From positions 1-64,000 of the forward strand of contig NZ_JBHSHY010000020.1 of NCBI RefSeq assembly GCF_042653205.1: a stretch of DNA of 64,000 nt, given 5' to 3'. The notes beneath the pieces are model-generated. The model had not been told where the DNA came from and searched no databases. It worked only from the letters and a program-made list of their open reading frames with translations. The DNA is from Paenibacillus_Z sp042653205. Its GTDB lineage: Bacteria; Bacillota; Bacilli; Paenibacillales; Paenibacillaceae. Shown here piece after piece: positions 26,879 through 35,553 of this stretch. Within the stretch, counting starts at the first letter, position 1. Each line of letters begins with the position of its first letter. The position numbers and the translations under genes are program-made.

Positions 26879-27100
26879 ATGGGTAGCGACCAGAAGAGCA
26901 AGTTCTTGTTAACTCATCGTGAACGCGAGGTTTTTGAACTGCTTGTGCAGGATAAGACGACTAGAGACATCGCTCAGCAGCTGTTCATCAGTGAGAAAAC
27001 CGTCCGTAACCACATTTCCAACGTCATGCAAAAGTTGAACGTTAAAGGTCGTTCGCAAGCGGTTGTCGAGCTGATCAAGCTTGGGGAATTAAAAATTTGA
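26879..27100 (+). CDS. gerE: spore germination/coat transcription factor GerE
   Basis: A 73-residue LuxR-type helix-turn-helix protein, one residue shorter than B. subtilis GerE and very similar through its core (LTHREREVFELLVQDKTTRD, FISEKTVRNHISNVMQKL, VKGRSQAVVELIKLGEL). GerE acts late in the mother cell, activating and repressing sigma-K coat genes. The ATG at 26879 is 11 bases after GGAGGGG. An in-frame GTG at 26867 would sit too close to that site. It is monocistronic, with its own promoter and terminator. Confidence 0.96.
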   Translation: MGSDQKSKFLLTHREREVFELLVQDKTTRDIAQQLFISEKTVRNHISNVMQKLNVKGRSQAVVELIKLGELKI

Positions 27101-27127
27101 CGTTCTTCGCCGCATACCTTGCTCAAG

Positions 27128-27179
27128 CCTTCTAGCAGTGATTCCGTATTCATACGGGACCGCTGCAAGAAGGTTTTTT
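27128..27179 (+). terminator. terminator of gerE
   Basis: CCTTCT and AGAAGG pair at the base, with inner GCAG/CTGC and CCGTAT/ATACGG helices. TTTTTT follows at 27174-27179. Confidence 0.9.
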
Positions 27180-27221
27180 GACGCGCCGGGAACATGAACG
27201 GGCGGCATTGCCGCAGGCGGC

Positions 27222-27256
27222 AAAAGAAAGAAACCCGGCCTCGCGGCACGGGTTTC
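27222..27256 (-). terminator. terminator of the WGxxGxxG gene
   Basis: GAAACCCG (27230-27237) and CGGGTTTC (27249-27256) pair around an 11-base loop. TTTCTTTTG follows on the minus strand. It lies 40 bases after the small gene's stop. Confidence 0.75.
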
Positions 27257-27296
27257 CCGGTTTGCTTGAATTTGCGCTTCACGCAGGCGAAGCAGA

Positions 27297-27617
27297 TTAC
27301 GAACGCTCCGGCGTCTGGTCGTGGTTGCGGCCGCGCAAGCCGGCCAAGCCGATCAAGCCCAGAAGGCCGAGCCAGCCCCAATCGAAATCGTTGTCATTGT
27401 CCACCGCGGCGGCCCGGTAGTCTCCGCCGGTCACGCGGTTGCCGTTATACATGTTCGTCTGAAGGATACGATTGTCCGCATTGTCGTAGCTTTGCGTAGT
27501 AGGCGATGTCATGCTGTTGACGGGCTCCTTGCCGGCGGCGCTAAGCATGCCGGCGCCGAACAGGAGCGCGAAGCAGCCAAGCGCGGCAAAGCAAAGCAGG
27601 TGCTTCATCTTTTTCAA
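27297..27617 (-). CDS. WGxxGxxG-family small secreted or membrane protein
   Basis: A 106-residue protein with an N-terminal signal or membrane segment (residues 5-27), an Asn/Thr-rich middle, and a C-terminal DWGWLGLLGLIGLAGLRGR segment. That segment matches the WGxxGxxG-type small proteins common in Bacillota, whose function is unknown. The start is TTG at 27617, 8 bases after AGGAGG. The ATG three codons later is too far from that site. Both ends appear hydrophobic, so it may be an extracytoplasmic loop tethered at each end. Confidence 0.8.
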   Translation of the reverse strand: MKKMKHLLCFAALGCFALLFGAGMLSAAGKEPVNSMTSPTTQSYDNADNRILQTNMYNGNRVTGGDYRAAAVDNDNDFDWGWLGLLGLIGLAGLRGRNHDQTPERS

Positions 27618-27735
27618 AGGTAGTGCCTCCTCTGCGGGAAAAGTGAGTTGCTACTGTTGGTCTTCCCGCGGAGGGCAGTCGTTATGAATCAGAACGCTCG
27701 GGAATGATTGGTCGCGTTAAAGCGAGCTTTCTCCC

Positions 27736-28650
27736 TTATCTGCGCCAATAATGCTCGTGCCCGTACCTGTATTGCGCCGGCCGCCTTGCGGCGTGCACGG
27801 CGAACGCGCCATGCGGCCGGTACTCGAACGGCGTCTCGCCCTGCGCGTACGGCGCGGCCTTGCGCCGTTCGATGCAGTCGAGCAGCACTTGCTGCTTCAG
27901 CGTCAAATATTCCAGCGTGTGCGGGCCGAACTCCGCCTCGATCTCCCCGGGCCGGAACTCGTAGTATACCGTCCGGCGCAGCGGGTTGCCGTCGCCGGAA
28001 GGCGAGCCGTGCAGCACTTCGATGTTGTGGAAGATCACGTCGCCGGGCTGCATCGGCACCGGAATCGCGTCGTCCGTCGAGAAGCCGGGCTGCCTGCAGC
28101 GCGCGTCAGCTGCCGCCTTCGTCCACTTGTTGCTGCCCGGTATGACCCACAGGCAGGTCTTCAGATCCGCTTCGTCGAGATAGAAATCGACATTAAAGAT
28201 CGGCCGCGGATCGGTACAGCCGTCCGGCACGGCCGCGTCGCGGTGCCACGGCACGATGACGCCTTCGTCCGGCGCCTTCAGCACCATGGAGTCCCACGTC
28301 GGAATCAGATTGCGTCCCTGCAGCTTCTCGACGGAGCGCAGAATGAACGGATGGCCGAGCAGCGCCTTCATCGGATCGCTCTTGTCGATGACGTATTCGA
28401 TGCGCCGGAGCACCGGCTGACCGGACTTCACGCCCGTCCCGTACATATAGTCGGGGTCGTTCTCTACGCCGGCCGCGCCCTTCTCGTACAACTGCCGCAT
28501 TTCGCGCTGCACGAGGGCGAGCTCTTCGCCCGCCAGCACGCCGCGCACGACGAGAAAGCCGTTATCCAGAAAATACTGCGCCTGTTCGTCCGTGATCGTC
28601 GCCTGCTTGCGCGCGTCCGACACCGGAATGTTCATGCCGGTCTTCTCCAT
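27736..28650 (-). CDS. phytanoyl-CoA dioxygenase (PhyH) family protein
   Basis: A 304-residue Fe(II)/2-oxoglutarate-dependent oxygenase. The iron-binding pair is His-x-Asp in VPWHRDAAVP (near residue 136) with a distal His (HNIEVLHGSP, near 208-217). An Arg follows at a position suitable for 2-oxoglutarate. The ATG follows GGGAGG. The substrate is unknown; in Paenibacillus such genes often sit beside AraC regulators and sugar genes. It is divergent from an AraC-type gene, 161 bases away, which probably regulates it. Confidence 0.87.
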   Translation of the reverse strand: MEKTGMNIPVSDARKQATITDEQAQYFLDNGFLVVRGVLAGEELALVQREMRQLYEKGAAGVENDPDYMYGTGVKSGQPVLRRIEYVIDKSDPMKALLGHPFILRSVEKLQGRNLIPTWDSMVLKAPDEGVIVPWHRDAAVPDGCTDPRPIFNVDFYLDEADLKTCLWVIPGSNKWTKAAADARCRQPGFSTDDAIPVPMQPGDVIFHNIEVLHGSPSGDGNPLRRTVYYEFRPGEIEAEFGPHTLEYLTLKQQVLLDCIERRKAAPYAQGETPFEYRPHGAFAVHAARRPAQYRYGHEHYWRR

Positions 28651-28811
28651 GATTCACGCCTCCCTGGGTAGGAAAATGTGCTGCTTAACCCGTAGTATAA
28701 GGGAGAACGGGCGGCCTGTAAGTAGCGCAAAGTAACAAAGAGGTTGCCGGGATCACACGGATATGAGAACGTATACATAAATGGACGCGAAAGCGCGAAG
28801 GAGGACGTCAC

Positions 28812-29651
28812 ATGTCGGGAAGCGCCGCCCCGCTGCCGGAGCATGCGGCCCATTCGTATTTTCACCCGCCTTATATCACGCTGGCCCATCTCTTCCACGC
28901 CCCGCGGCTGTGGGGATTCCCGAGCCGGGTGCTGTCGAGCTATCAATTCCAGTACGTCGTCGAAGGCGCCGCCGAATACACGATCGAAGGACGCGCCATT
29001 GCGACCCGACGCGGGGATCTTATCTACCACGCTCCCGCGCAGGCGCACGGGGTGCGTACCTTTCCCGACGAGAAATACGTCTGTATCTCCATCCTGTTCG
29101 ATTTCGGCGGCGTGCCCTACCCCGTCGAGGAGCTGCTCCGGCCGGACCGGTATGTCGGCAACTTCGCCGGACATGCGGTCGAACAGCTGCTGACGCGGCT
29201 GATCGCCCGCTACCATCAGCCGGGCCTCGCCAATCACGCCGCCTGCCAAGGCCTGCTGATGCAAATGCTGAGCGAAGTGGCCGACTACAAGCAGGAGCAG
29301 GCGTCGCAAACCACGGAACAGCAGAAGATCAAGACGAAAATGGTGCTCATCCGCAATCATATCGCGGACCATTACGACCGCGACATCAAGCACGCCGAGC
29401 TCGAAGCGCTGTCGGGGCTGAGCCGCAATTACATTATCGTCAAATTCCGCAAGGCGTTCGGCATGACGCCGTTCGAGTACTTGACCCGCGTGCGGATCGA
29501 GCGCGCCAAGGAGCTCGGCATCCTGACGAACATGTCGATCGGCGAAATCGCGCTCCGCGTCGGCTACGCGGACGTCCATACGTTCGGGCGCATGTTCAAG
29601 CGGAAAACGGGCGCGAGCTTCAGCCAATTTTGTTCGGCGATGGTCACGTGA
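28812..29651 (+). CDS. AraC-family transcriptional regulator
   Basis: A 279-residue regulator. The N-terminal cupin-like ligand-binding half contains YQFQYVVEGAAEYTIEG and RRGDLIYHAPAQAHG. The C-terminal double helix-turn-helix (about 178-276) contains LEALSGLSRNYIIVKFRKAFG and GYADVHTFGRMFKRKTG. The ATG follows AAGGAGGACGTCAC. The divergent PhyH gene is the likely target. Confidence 0.9.
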   Translation: MSGSAAPLPEHAAHSYFHPPYITLAHLFHAPRLWGFPSRVLSSYQFQYVVEGAAEYTIEGRAIATRRGDLIYHAPAQAHGVRTFPDEKYVCISILFDFGGVPYPVEELLRPDRYVGNFAGHAVEQLLTRLIARYHQPGLANHAACQGLLMQMLSEVADYKQEQASQTTEQQKIKTKMVLIRNHIADHYDRDIKHAELEALSGLSRNYIIVKFRKAFGMTPFEYLTRVRIERAKELGILTNMSIGEIALRVGYADVHTFGRMFKRKTGASFSQFCSAMVT

Positions 29652-29682
29652 CGAACGCCGCCGCCGGGCGCGCGAACAAGGC

Positions 29683-29742
29683 AAGCAAAAGAACGGGCAG
29701 CCGAATCATGCCAAGCATGAATCGGCTGCCCATTCTTGGTTC
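29683..29742. terminator. bidirectional terminator between the AraC and YhcN-like genes
   Basis: GGGCAGCCGA and TCGGCTGCCC (29695-29704 and 29722-29731), with inner TCATGC/GCATGA, form a long stem. ATTCTTGGTT follows on the plus strand and GTTCTTTTGC on the minus strand. The two genes converge here. Confidence 0.78.
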
Positions 29743-29752
29743 ATCTTAAGGA

Positions 29753-31546
29753 CTAGCGGCGCGCGTGGCCCGAAATGTAACGGGCCGGGAAGATGCGGTC
29801 GACCATGGCGTTGAATTCGGCGATATAGCCTTGAATCGGTTGGCCTTTCTTGTAGTCGGCTTCGTAAGCGGCCATGCGATCTACGAATTCGGAATTCGCC
29901 GAGACGTAAACTGCCTTGATCGACGGCGACATATTCTTGATTTCTTGCGCGATTTGGGCTTTGAGCGCCGCCGGAACGTCGCTTTCCGCCATCGTGCGGC
30001 CGGCGGCGAACGGCGTGACGGAGCCTGTCCGGCCATCGGCGAAATCGGTATACCCGCGCGATGTGCCGCGCGTCACGTCATTGATGGCGCTGCCCGCGCC
30101 GCGGCCGAGATCCGTCATCGCGCTGCCCGTGCCCCGCGCAACGTCCGTGATGGCATTGCCGGTGCCGCGGGCGACGTCGGTGATCGGGTTGCCGGTGCCG
30201 CGGGCGACGTCCGTGATCGCGTTGCCCGTGCCGCGGGCGACGTCCCCGATCGCGTTGCCCGTACCGCGGGCGACGTTCCCGATCGCATTGCCCGTACCCC
30301 TGGCGACGTTGCCGATCGCGTTACCCGTACCGGACGCGACGTCCGCCGCGCCCCGGCCGACGGTCCGGCCGATATCCGCCGCGCCGCGGGCGATGTCGCG
30401 GCCGGCGAGGCCGGTATCGCGTGCCAGGTCGCGGCCAAGCGGGTTAGGCGTGCCTTTCGCGATGTCCGCCGGCAGGTTGGCCGTATTGCGCAGCAGGTTG
30501 CCCGTGCCCCGCGCCAAGCCGGTCACCCCGCGGCCGATGTCGCGGCCGGCGTTAGCCGTGCCTTTCGCGACGTCGTACGAGCCCCGGTACAGCGCGTTCG
30601 TGCCTTTGCTCATCGCGCGCGGAAGCGCGTTCGGGCTGGCGAGATTCGTCAAGTCCCTCGCCGTATTGCGCGACTGGTTCGTCAAGCCGGACGGATGCCC
30701 GTCGGTCAATCCGTTGATATTATTGCGGTTGCTGTTGACGAAATTGTAAGAAGGACCGCGAAGATAGCTGTTCGTGTTCATGCTCAGGGACATGTTGCGG
30801 ACGCCGTGCGACACGTTATGGAACGAGCTGCTCATACGGCCGTTCGCCAGACCCTTTGTCTTGTTAGCCGCCTTGCCGTACATGGCCGTGCCGCTCGTGC
30901 CGTACATGCCGTTCATGCCGTAGTTGCCGCTCGTGCCCATCATGCCGTTCAAGCCGTACGTATTCTTGGTGCCCGATAAAGGCACGTTCGGCGTCGAGAT
31001 GGAGCTGGCCCGCGTCATCCGGTGCATGCCCTTGCCCCGATAGGCATGCGCGTTCATCGAACGCATCGTGTGCGGGCGCAGATACGCCTGCTGCGTGCGG
31101 CTCAGCAACGACGGACTGCCCAAGCTTATCGAGCTTGCGCCGCTTTGGTGTACGGCCGCTCCCGCCTTCCCTTTGCCGCTTCCGGCGCGGTTATCAAGCC
31201 GTACGGCGACGTAGGCGTTGTTGTCGGTCAGCATGACGTAAGCTTTGCCCACGCCCTTGATGCCCGAGATGCGGTCGGCCATCGCCTCGCTCATTTCCAT
31301 CCGGTAGTTCTTGTGAAGGCCGACCAGGTTGTTGCTGTTCAGCCGGTGGCCGTCCACCCGGTTCATCTCATTCATCTGATCGTTGGCGAAACGGGTATTC
31401 AAAATGCGGTTGCCGTTCATGTCGTACGAGACGCTGTTCCCGCGAATGTTGCGATTGCCCAGCTCGCCGTGCTTCTCCATGCAGCCCGTAAGCATTGTCG
31501 ATAACATTGCTCCGGCTGCAAGCATTGCCCACTTCCGATGCTGCAT
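29753..31546 (-). CDS. YhcN/YlaJ-family sporulation lipoprotein with large repeat insert
   Basis: A 597-residue lipoprotein (signal peptide, lipobox LTGC near residue 22). The first YhcN/YlaJ half spans about residues 50-120 (MADRISGIKGVGKAYVMLTD). The second half spans about 520-597 (ALKAQIAQEIKNMSPSIKAV, EFNAMVDRIFP). Between them is an insert of about 400 residues: first Asn/Gly/Ser/Met-rich, then Arg/Gly/Ala/Asn-rich with 11-residue repeats (RGTGNAITDVA). Ordinary YhcN proteins are near 190-250 residues. They sit in the forespore inner membrane and affect germination or outgrowth. The ATG follows GGAGGATGATGGG. Confidence 0.88.
   Translation of the reverse strand: MQHRKWAMLAAGAMLSTMLTGCMEKHGELGNRNIRGNSVSYDMNGNRILNTRFANDQMNEMNRVDGHRLNSNNLVGLHKNYRMEMSEAMADRISGIKGVGKAYVMLTDNNAYVAVRLDNRAGSGKGKAGAAVHQSGASSISLGSPSLLSRTQQAYLRPHTMRSMNAHAYRGKGMHRMTRASSISTPNVPLSGTKNTYGLNGMMGTSGNYGMNGMYGTSGTAMYGKAANKTKGLANGRMSSSFHNVSHGVRNMSLSMNTNSYLRGPSYNFVNSNRNNINGLTDGHPSGLTNQSRNTARDLTNLASPNALPRAMSKGTNALYRGSYDVAKGTANAGRDIGRGVTGLARGTGNLLRNTANLPADIAKGTPNPLGRDLARDTGLAGRDIARGAADIGRTVGRGAADVASGTGNAIGNVARGTGNAIGNVARGTGNAIGDVARGTGNAITDVARGTGNPITDVARGTGNAITDVARGTGSAMTDLGRGAGSAINDVTRGTSRGYTDFADGRTGSVTPFAAGRTMAESDVPAALKAQIAQEIKNMSPSIKAVYVSANSEFVDRMAAYEADYKKGQPIQGYIAEFNAMVDRIFPARYISGHARR
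30077..30345 (-). repeat. 33-base tandem repeats in the YhcN-like gene
   Basis: About eight near-identical 33-base units encode RGTGNAI(G/T/N)(D/N)VA, covering residues about 400-490. More degenerate RD(I/L)(A/G)RG units continue to about 30600. Differences between units are mainly at third codon positions and at two variable codons, suggesting expansion followed by selection to keep the peptide pattern. Confidence 0.85.
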
Positions 31547-31739
31547 CCCATCATCCTCCGTTTTATCGTCTGAACCCTACTCATGCGGCCCATAAGTAGC
31601 GTTAGCCGAACGGGGATGCGCTATGCTGGCAACTTTTTAGTTCCGCTGTGCCGGATTCCCTAAGCGGCAAACCAACGTTCACGCTTTAGCGGCAGATATT
31701 GCGGAAGCGTTTGCAATCTATGCAAGACCCCCGGCCTCC

Positions 31740-33035
31740 TCATTCGATGCGATCCGCCTCGAGCTGTTCGTCATCCTCCAAGAAAGCCATCGCGCTGGAA
31801 TCGGCGAACAAGGCGCGATATTCGGGAAGCCGCAGCGCATCCGACGCGAGCACGGCTTCATCGTCCAGCCCTTCCCGCTCCACGGCCACGACCGCGTCTA
31901 CGCTCCGCTCGTTCGTCACCGCGATCCGCCTGCCCGCGTATCCCGTGACGGCGGAGGCGGTCCAGCCGTCCTCCGTCAAGATGGCCGTCCCGATCCCGCT
32001 GCGTCCCGCGGAAGGGCCCGCCAGCAGCGCAAGCTTCAACCGTTCGTTGCCGCCCGCGGCCCGCAGCCGCCAATCGATCGCATGGGACGGCAGCTCCAGC
32101 TCGACCGTCCCGCCCGCCGGCACGATTCGCTGCGCGTGGATATGCGGCGGCAGCGCGGCCGTGCCAGCGCTCTGCGCCGTCCGTTCCGCGCGCCGGACCG
32201 CGGGATGCACCGCGAAGCGGAGCTCGGCGCTGCGGCCGAACGCCGTTTTGCGCGCTGCGCCGCAGGCCGCGCAGCGATGCCGCTCCGCACGCCCGGGAAG
32301 CCCCGGCTCCGCCGTCTCGGCTGCCTTACAGACGGGACAGACGAGCCGCCAGGCGAGCTCGAACAGCCCGAGCCGCGCGCCAGTCAGCATCAGCCGGAGC
32401 ACATCCTCGCGCGGCGCGTTCCATGCCCGGGCCAGCGCGTACGGGCGAATATCAGTGACCGCCGCGTCTCCGCCCAGGCGAATCAGGCGGGTTGCTTGCG
32501 CCGCGAGCGCCTCGTTATTGCCGCTGGCCGCGAGCTGCCGCATCCCTTCCGCCAGCTTCGCTTCGTCCACGGCATGGCGCGCGGCGGGCCGATCCGCGGA
32601 TGACGCGCCGGACGCTTTTAGCGCTTCGGTCTCCGCGGCCGGTCCGCTCGCCAAATACCGGAATATCCGCGCCATGAGCCGCTTCGCCGCGAGCCGGACG
32701 GGCAGCGCCAGCGCCGGATGCGCGGGCACGATGCCGGCGTACAGCTGCACGAGCGTGCCCGGCTTGCCGCCGGCGGCTTTATCGTCCAGCCGGACGCCGA
32801 AGCGGAAGCTTCGGAGCGGTCCCGCGGCGAATTCGCGGGAGACCTCGTGCCATCGGTACCGGGACCACTCAAACTGCTCCGCTGCCGGTTCCGGAAGTCG
32901 GAGCGGCTTCAAGCGAAGCAGCGGCCTGCCGGCCTCGCCCGGCGCCGGCGGCCGTTCGCGGACGGGGCTAAGCCCGATCGCCCGGCGGACGCGCTCGATG
33001 TCGGACATCATGTCCCACGCCAGCGCGCGGGACAT
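31740..33035 (-). CDS. DUF5939-like protein lacking the adenylate/guanylate cyclase domain
   Basis: A 431-residue protein. It resembles the N-terminal regulatory part of bacterial adenylate/guanylate cyclases (DUF5939): YALARAWNAPREDVLRLMLT, a four-Cys zinc-ribbon-like element (CPVCK...HRCAACG) near residues 237-265, then beta-rich segments and LRLPEYRALFADSSA. In typical members a class III cyclase domain begins just after this last motif, but here the protein stops within about 20 residues. The ATG at 33035 is 8 bases after GGAGGAGG, better than the upstream in-frame start. No cyclase gene follows. The family call is from recall of motifs, not a search. Confidence 0.65.
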   Translation of the reverse strand: MSRALAWDMMSDIERVRRAIGLSPVRERPPAPGEAGRPLLRLKPLRLPEPAAEQFEWSRYRWHEVSREFAAGPLRSFRFGVRLDDKAAGGKPGTLVQLYAGIVPAHPALALPVRLAAKRLMARIFRYLASGPAAETEALKASGASSADRPAARHAVDEAKLAEGMRQLAASGNNEALAAQATRLIRLGGDAAVTDIRPYALARAWNAPREDVLRLMLTGARLGLFELAWRLVCPVCKAAETAEPGLPGRAERHRCAACGAARKTAFGRSAELRFAVHPAVRRAERTAQSAGTAALPPHIHAQRIVPAGGTVELELPSHAIDWRLRAAGGNERLKLALLAGPSAGRSGIGTAILTEDGWTASAVTGYAGRRIAVTNERSVDAVVAVEREGLDDEAVLASDALRLPEYRALFADSSAMAFLEDDEQLEADRIE

Positions 33036-33175
33036 CGGATATGCCTCCTCCCTGATGATCGTAATGGACCGCTGCCGGGAATGCCGTTCATCGCCCATGG
33101 CCTTCAGCTCCTATCCTCCAACATGCTAGCTTCTTCCATCATAACCCGAAACGGCGGTTTGGGCCATGGAATAAG

Positions 33176-33206
33176 CAAAAAGACTCTTGCGCGGGGCAAG
33201 AGTCTT
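33176..33206 (-). terminator. terminator of the ABC-2 exporter operon
   Basis: AAGACTCTTGC and GCAAGAGTCTT (33180-33190 and 33196-33206) form an 11-pair stem. TTTTTGCTTATT follows on the minus strand, 45 bases after the last permease stop. Confidence 0.88.
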
Positions 33207-33250
33207 AGCGGGGGTCCGATTATACGATTATAGACCGTGCCGCGTCCGCA

Positions 33251-34402
33251 TCACACGAAATTGCGCGTATCGTTGCCGCGGCCGAATTTATAGACGGCGA
33301 TCAGGAAAAAGACGGCCGCGAAGGCAATTAGCACCGCGAGATGCAGCCCGAGCGCGCCGAAACCGCTGCCGTCCTGCAGCTTGCCGATCGCGTCCAGCAG
33401 CCAACGCTGCGGCAGGAAATCCGCCACGCGCCGCACCGCGTCCGGCATGATGGCGATCGGGAAGAAGCAGCCCGCGAGCATGCAGGTCGGCGTGAAGACG
33501 AGATTTTGCAGCGCGCTCGCCGCGCTCGACGACTTGGAGAACGCCACGATGGCGAGCGAGAGGCTGACCGCGATAAGCGCGTACAGCACCAGCAGCCCGA
33601 ATATCTCCCCGAACGGCACGCCTATGCTCAAACGGAAGACCGTCCGCATGAAGAAGAGCGCGACGGCGATCTGAACCGCCATGACGATCAGGTTGACGAC
33701 GATGTTCGAGAGCACGTACGTCCGCGCCGAGATCGGCGAGGAGACAATGCGGAAGTACGTGCGGTTTTCCCGGTTACGCAAGATCAGTTCCGTCAGGTTG
33801 CCCGCCGACGTCAGCATGAACAGGAGCAGGAAGCCGATCGACTGCGCCGACACTTGTTTGGTGGTCAACGTATCGTTGACGGACTGCGCCGTTACCTGGA
33901 ACGCCGAAGCGCGGTAATCCGCGTAGAAGCGGTCGAACTTGGCCGCGTCGCCGTTCGCGATGAGCGCCATCGCGCTGACGTTGTCGATATAGCCGGTCAG
34001 CATCGATTTGAAGTACGCCGTCACCGTCGCGCCCTTCACGGACCGCAGGGCGATATGGCCGGGCTCTCCCGCCATCACGCTGTCGGAGAAGCCCTTCGAC
34101 AGCACGAGGCCGCTGTCCAGCTTCCCGGCTGCCAGCTGGTCCTTCAGCTCCGCTTCGGTCACCATCGTAATGGTCATATGATCCAGTTTATTCATGAAGC
34201 TGATCGTATCGGCCGCGATCGTCGCCTGGCCGTCTTCGTTCACGATACCCACCCGGACATCGGGCTGCGCCGAGGCCCCGTACACGACGGTCGCCAGGAT
34301 GACGCCCCCGATCGGCAGGCCGAAATGAATCAGCCAATTGGAACGGTTGCGGAGGATGTGCCGCAGCGTCCATACGACGAGGAACCACAGTTCATTGCGC
34401 AT
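33251..34402 (-). CDS. ABC-2 type permease, second subunit (LnrN/YfiN-like)
   Basis: A 383-residue exporter permease. It has one N-terminal transmembrane helix (about 20-42), an extracytoplasmic domain (45-175) and five C-terminal transmembrane segments from about 190, with a conserved PQRWLLDAIG end as in ABC2_membrane_3 proteins. It starts one base after the stop of the first permease, indicating coupling. Together with its partner and the ATPase it resembles B. subtilis LnrLMN, which exports or removes membrane-active linearmycin polyenes. Confidence 0.87.
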   Translation of the reverse strand: MRNELWFLVVWTLRHILRNRSNWLIHFGLPIGGVILATVVYGASAQPDVRVGIVNEDGQATIAADTISFMNKLDHMTITMVTEAELKDQLAAGKLDSGLVLSKGFSDSVMAGEPGHIALRSVKGATVTAYFKSMLTGYIDNVSAMALIANGDAAKFDRFYADYRASAFQVTAQSVNDTLTTKQVSAQSIGFLLLFMLTSAGNLTELILRNRENRTYFRIVSSPISARTYVLSNIVVNLIVMAVQIAVALFFMRTVFRLSIGVPFGEIFGLLVLYALIAVSLSLAIVAFSKSSSAASALQNLVFTPTCMLAGCFFPIAIMPDAVRRVADFLPQRWLLDAIGKLQDGSGFGALGLHLAVLIAFAAVFFLIAVYKFGRGNDTRNFV

Positions 34403-34403
34403 A

Positions 34404-35519
34404 TCAGAAGCCCTCCCTGTTCCGGCGGATGGCGGCCGTTGCCCCGAGGAGCACCAGCGCCGCGCCTAGATACAACCCGATGGCGGACCAGGCGGACGAC
34501 GTTTGGCCCGCGTAGATAATTTGGGTCAGCGCCGAGTTGCCCCAGCGGATCGGGGATGCCCAGGCGGCCAGCCCCATGATGCCGGTAGCGCTCACCGGGA
34601 AATACGCGCCCCCGAGAAAGGAGCCCACCTGCACGATCAGCATCACCACGCCGCGTCCGCCGCCGTTCTTGAAGAGCTCGTTCGCCGCGATGCCCAGGCT
34701 CGTCGACATGATAATCTCGCAGACGAGCACGGCGATGACGAGCGGCAGGTGCGCGCCCCAGTAGGCCTTGAACACCCATTTACTGAAGAAAATGATGGCC
34801 AGAATGCATAACGAGTTCGAGACGACGTTGCCGAGCACTTTGCCGACATAGATTTCGCCGCGCCGGATCGGCGCCGCCACCAGCCGGATGCCGGTGCCGC
34901 GCACTTGCTCCGAGCGCAGCAGACCGCCCGCGGACATCGCGCCCCAGAGGCCGACCATGACCGTCAGCGCGACCGCGTAATAATCCATGGAGCCCGGCGT
35001 GCGGTCGGCCGCGATCGATTCCTCCTTCAGGTAGCTTCCGCCGTCCGTCCACGCAAGCAGCTGCCCGATTTTGTCCGGATCCGTCCGCGCGACGGCCGCG
35101 GCGGCGTTGTACCGGTCCGCGAACGCGTTCAGCATCCCTTGCACGATGCCGCTTTCGACGGTGTCGCGGCTGCTGCCGTACTGCGAGATTCCCGCGTCCG
35201 TCACCTCGACGTACGCCGTATATCGATTATCCTCGACCGCCGCGCGTCCGTCCTCGCCGTCCTTCAGCGTCTCGAATGCGACGCCGGTACTCGCCAGCTG
35301 CTTCTCGAAGCCGTCGAACGCCTGCGACAATTCGCCGCTGCTCGCATCGTGCACCAGCACCTTGATGTCGCTCAGCTCGAGCTGGGTGACGAAAGCGTTC
35401 GTCAGCGTAATGCCGAGGACGAGCATCAGCACGATCGGAAAGCCGAGCATGAAAATAAACGTCCGATAGTCGCGGAAATGCTGTTTGATTTCCTTGACCG
35501 TCATCAACCAAGTGATCAT
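34404..35519 (-). CDS. ABC-2 type permease, first subunit (LnrM/YfiM-like)
   Basis: A 371-residue permease with the same plan as the next gene: an N-terminal transmembrane helix (residues 20-42), an extracytoplasmic domain to about 175, then five or six transmembrane segments with TGIRLVAAPIRRGEIYVGKVL and WASPIRWGNSAL. It is paired with the ATPase 34 bases upstream. Two unequal permeases suggest a heterodimeric exporter. Confidence 0.87.
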   Translation of the reverse strand: MITWLMTVKEIKQHFRDYRTFIFMLGFPIVLMLVLGITLTNAFVTQLELSDIKVLVHDASSGELSQAFDGFEKQLASTGVAFETLKDGEDGRAAVEDNRYTAYVEVTDAGISQYGSSRDTVESGIVQGMLNAFADRYNAAAAVARTDPDKIGQLLAWTDGGSYLKEESIAADRTPGSMDYYAVALTVMVGLWGAMSAGGLLRSEQVRGTGIRLVAAPIRRGEIYVGKVLGNVVSNSLCILAIIFFSKWVFKAYWGAHLPLVIAVLVCEIIMSTSLGIAANELFKNGGGRGVVMLIVQVGSFLGGAYFPVSATGIMGLAAWASPIRWGNSALTQIIYAGQTSSAWSAIGLYLGAALVLLGATAAIRRNREGF

Positions 35520-35553
35520 CCGGATATCCCCTCCTTTTTCCTCGTCTCCTCCA

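Noticed and set aside
30077..30345. Possible CRISPR or regulatory repeat array
   Set aside because: The 33-base units are contiguous and coding (11-residue peptide repeats), without unique spacers.
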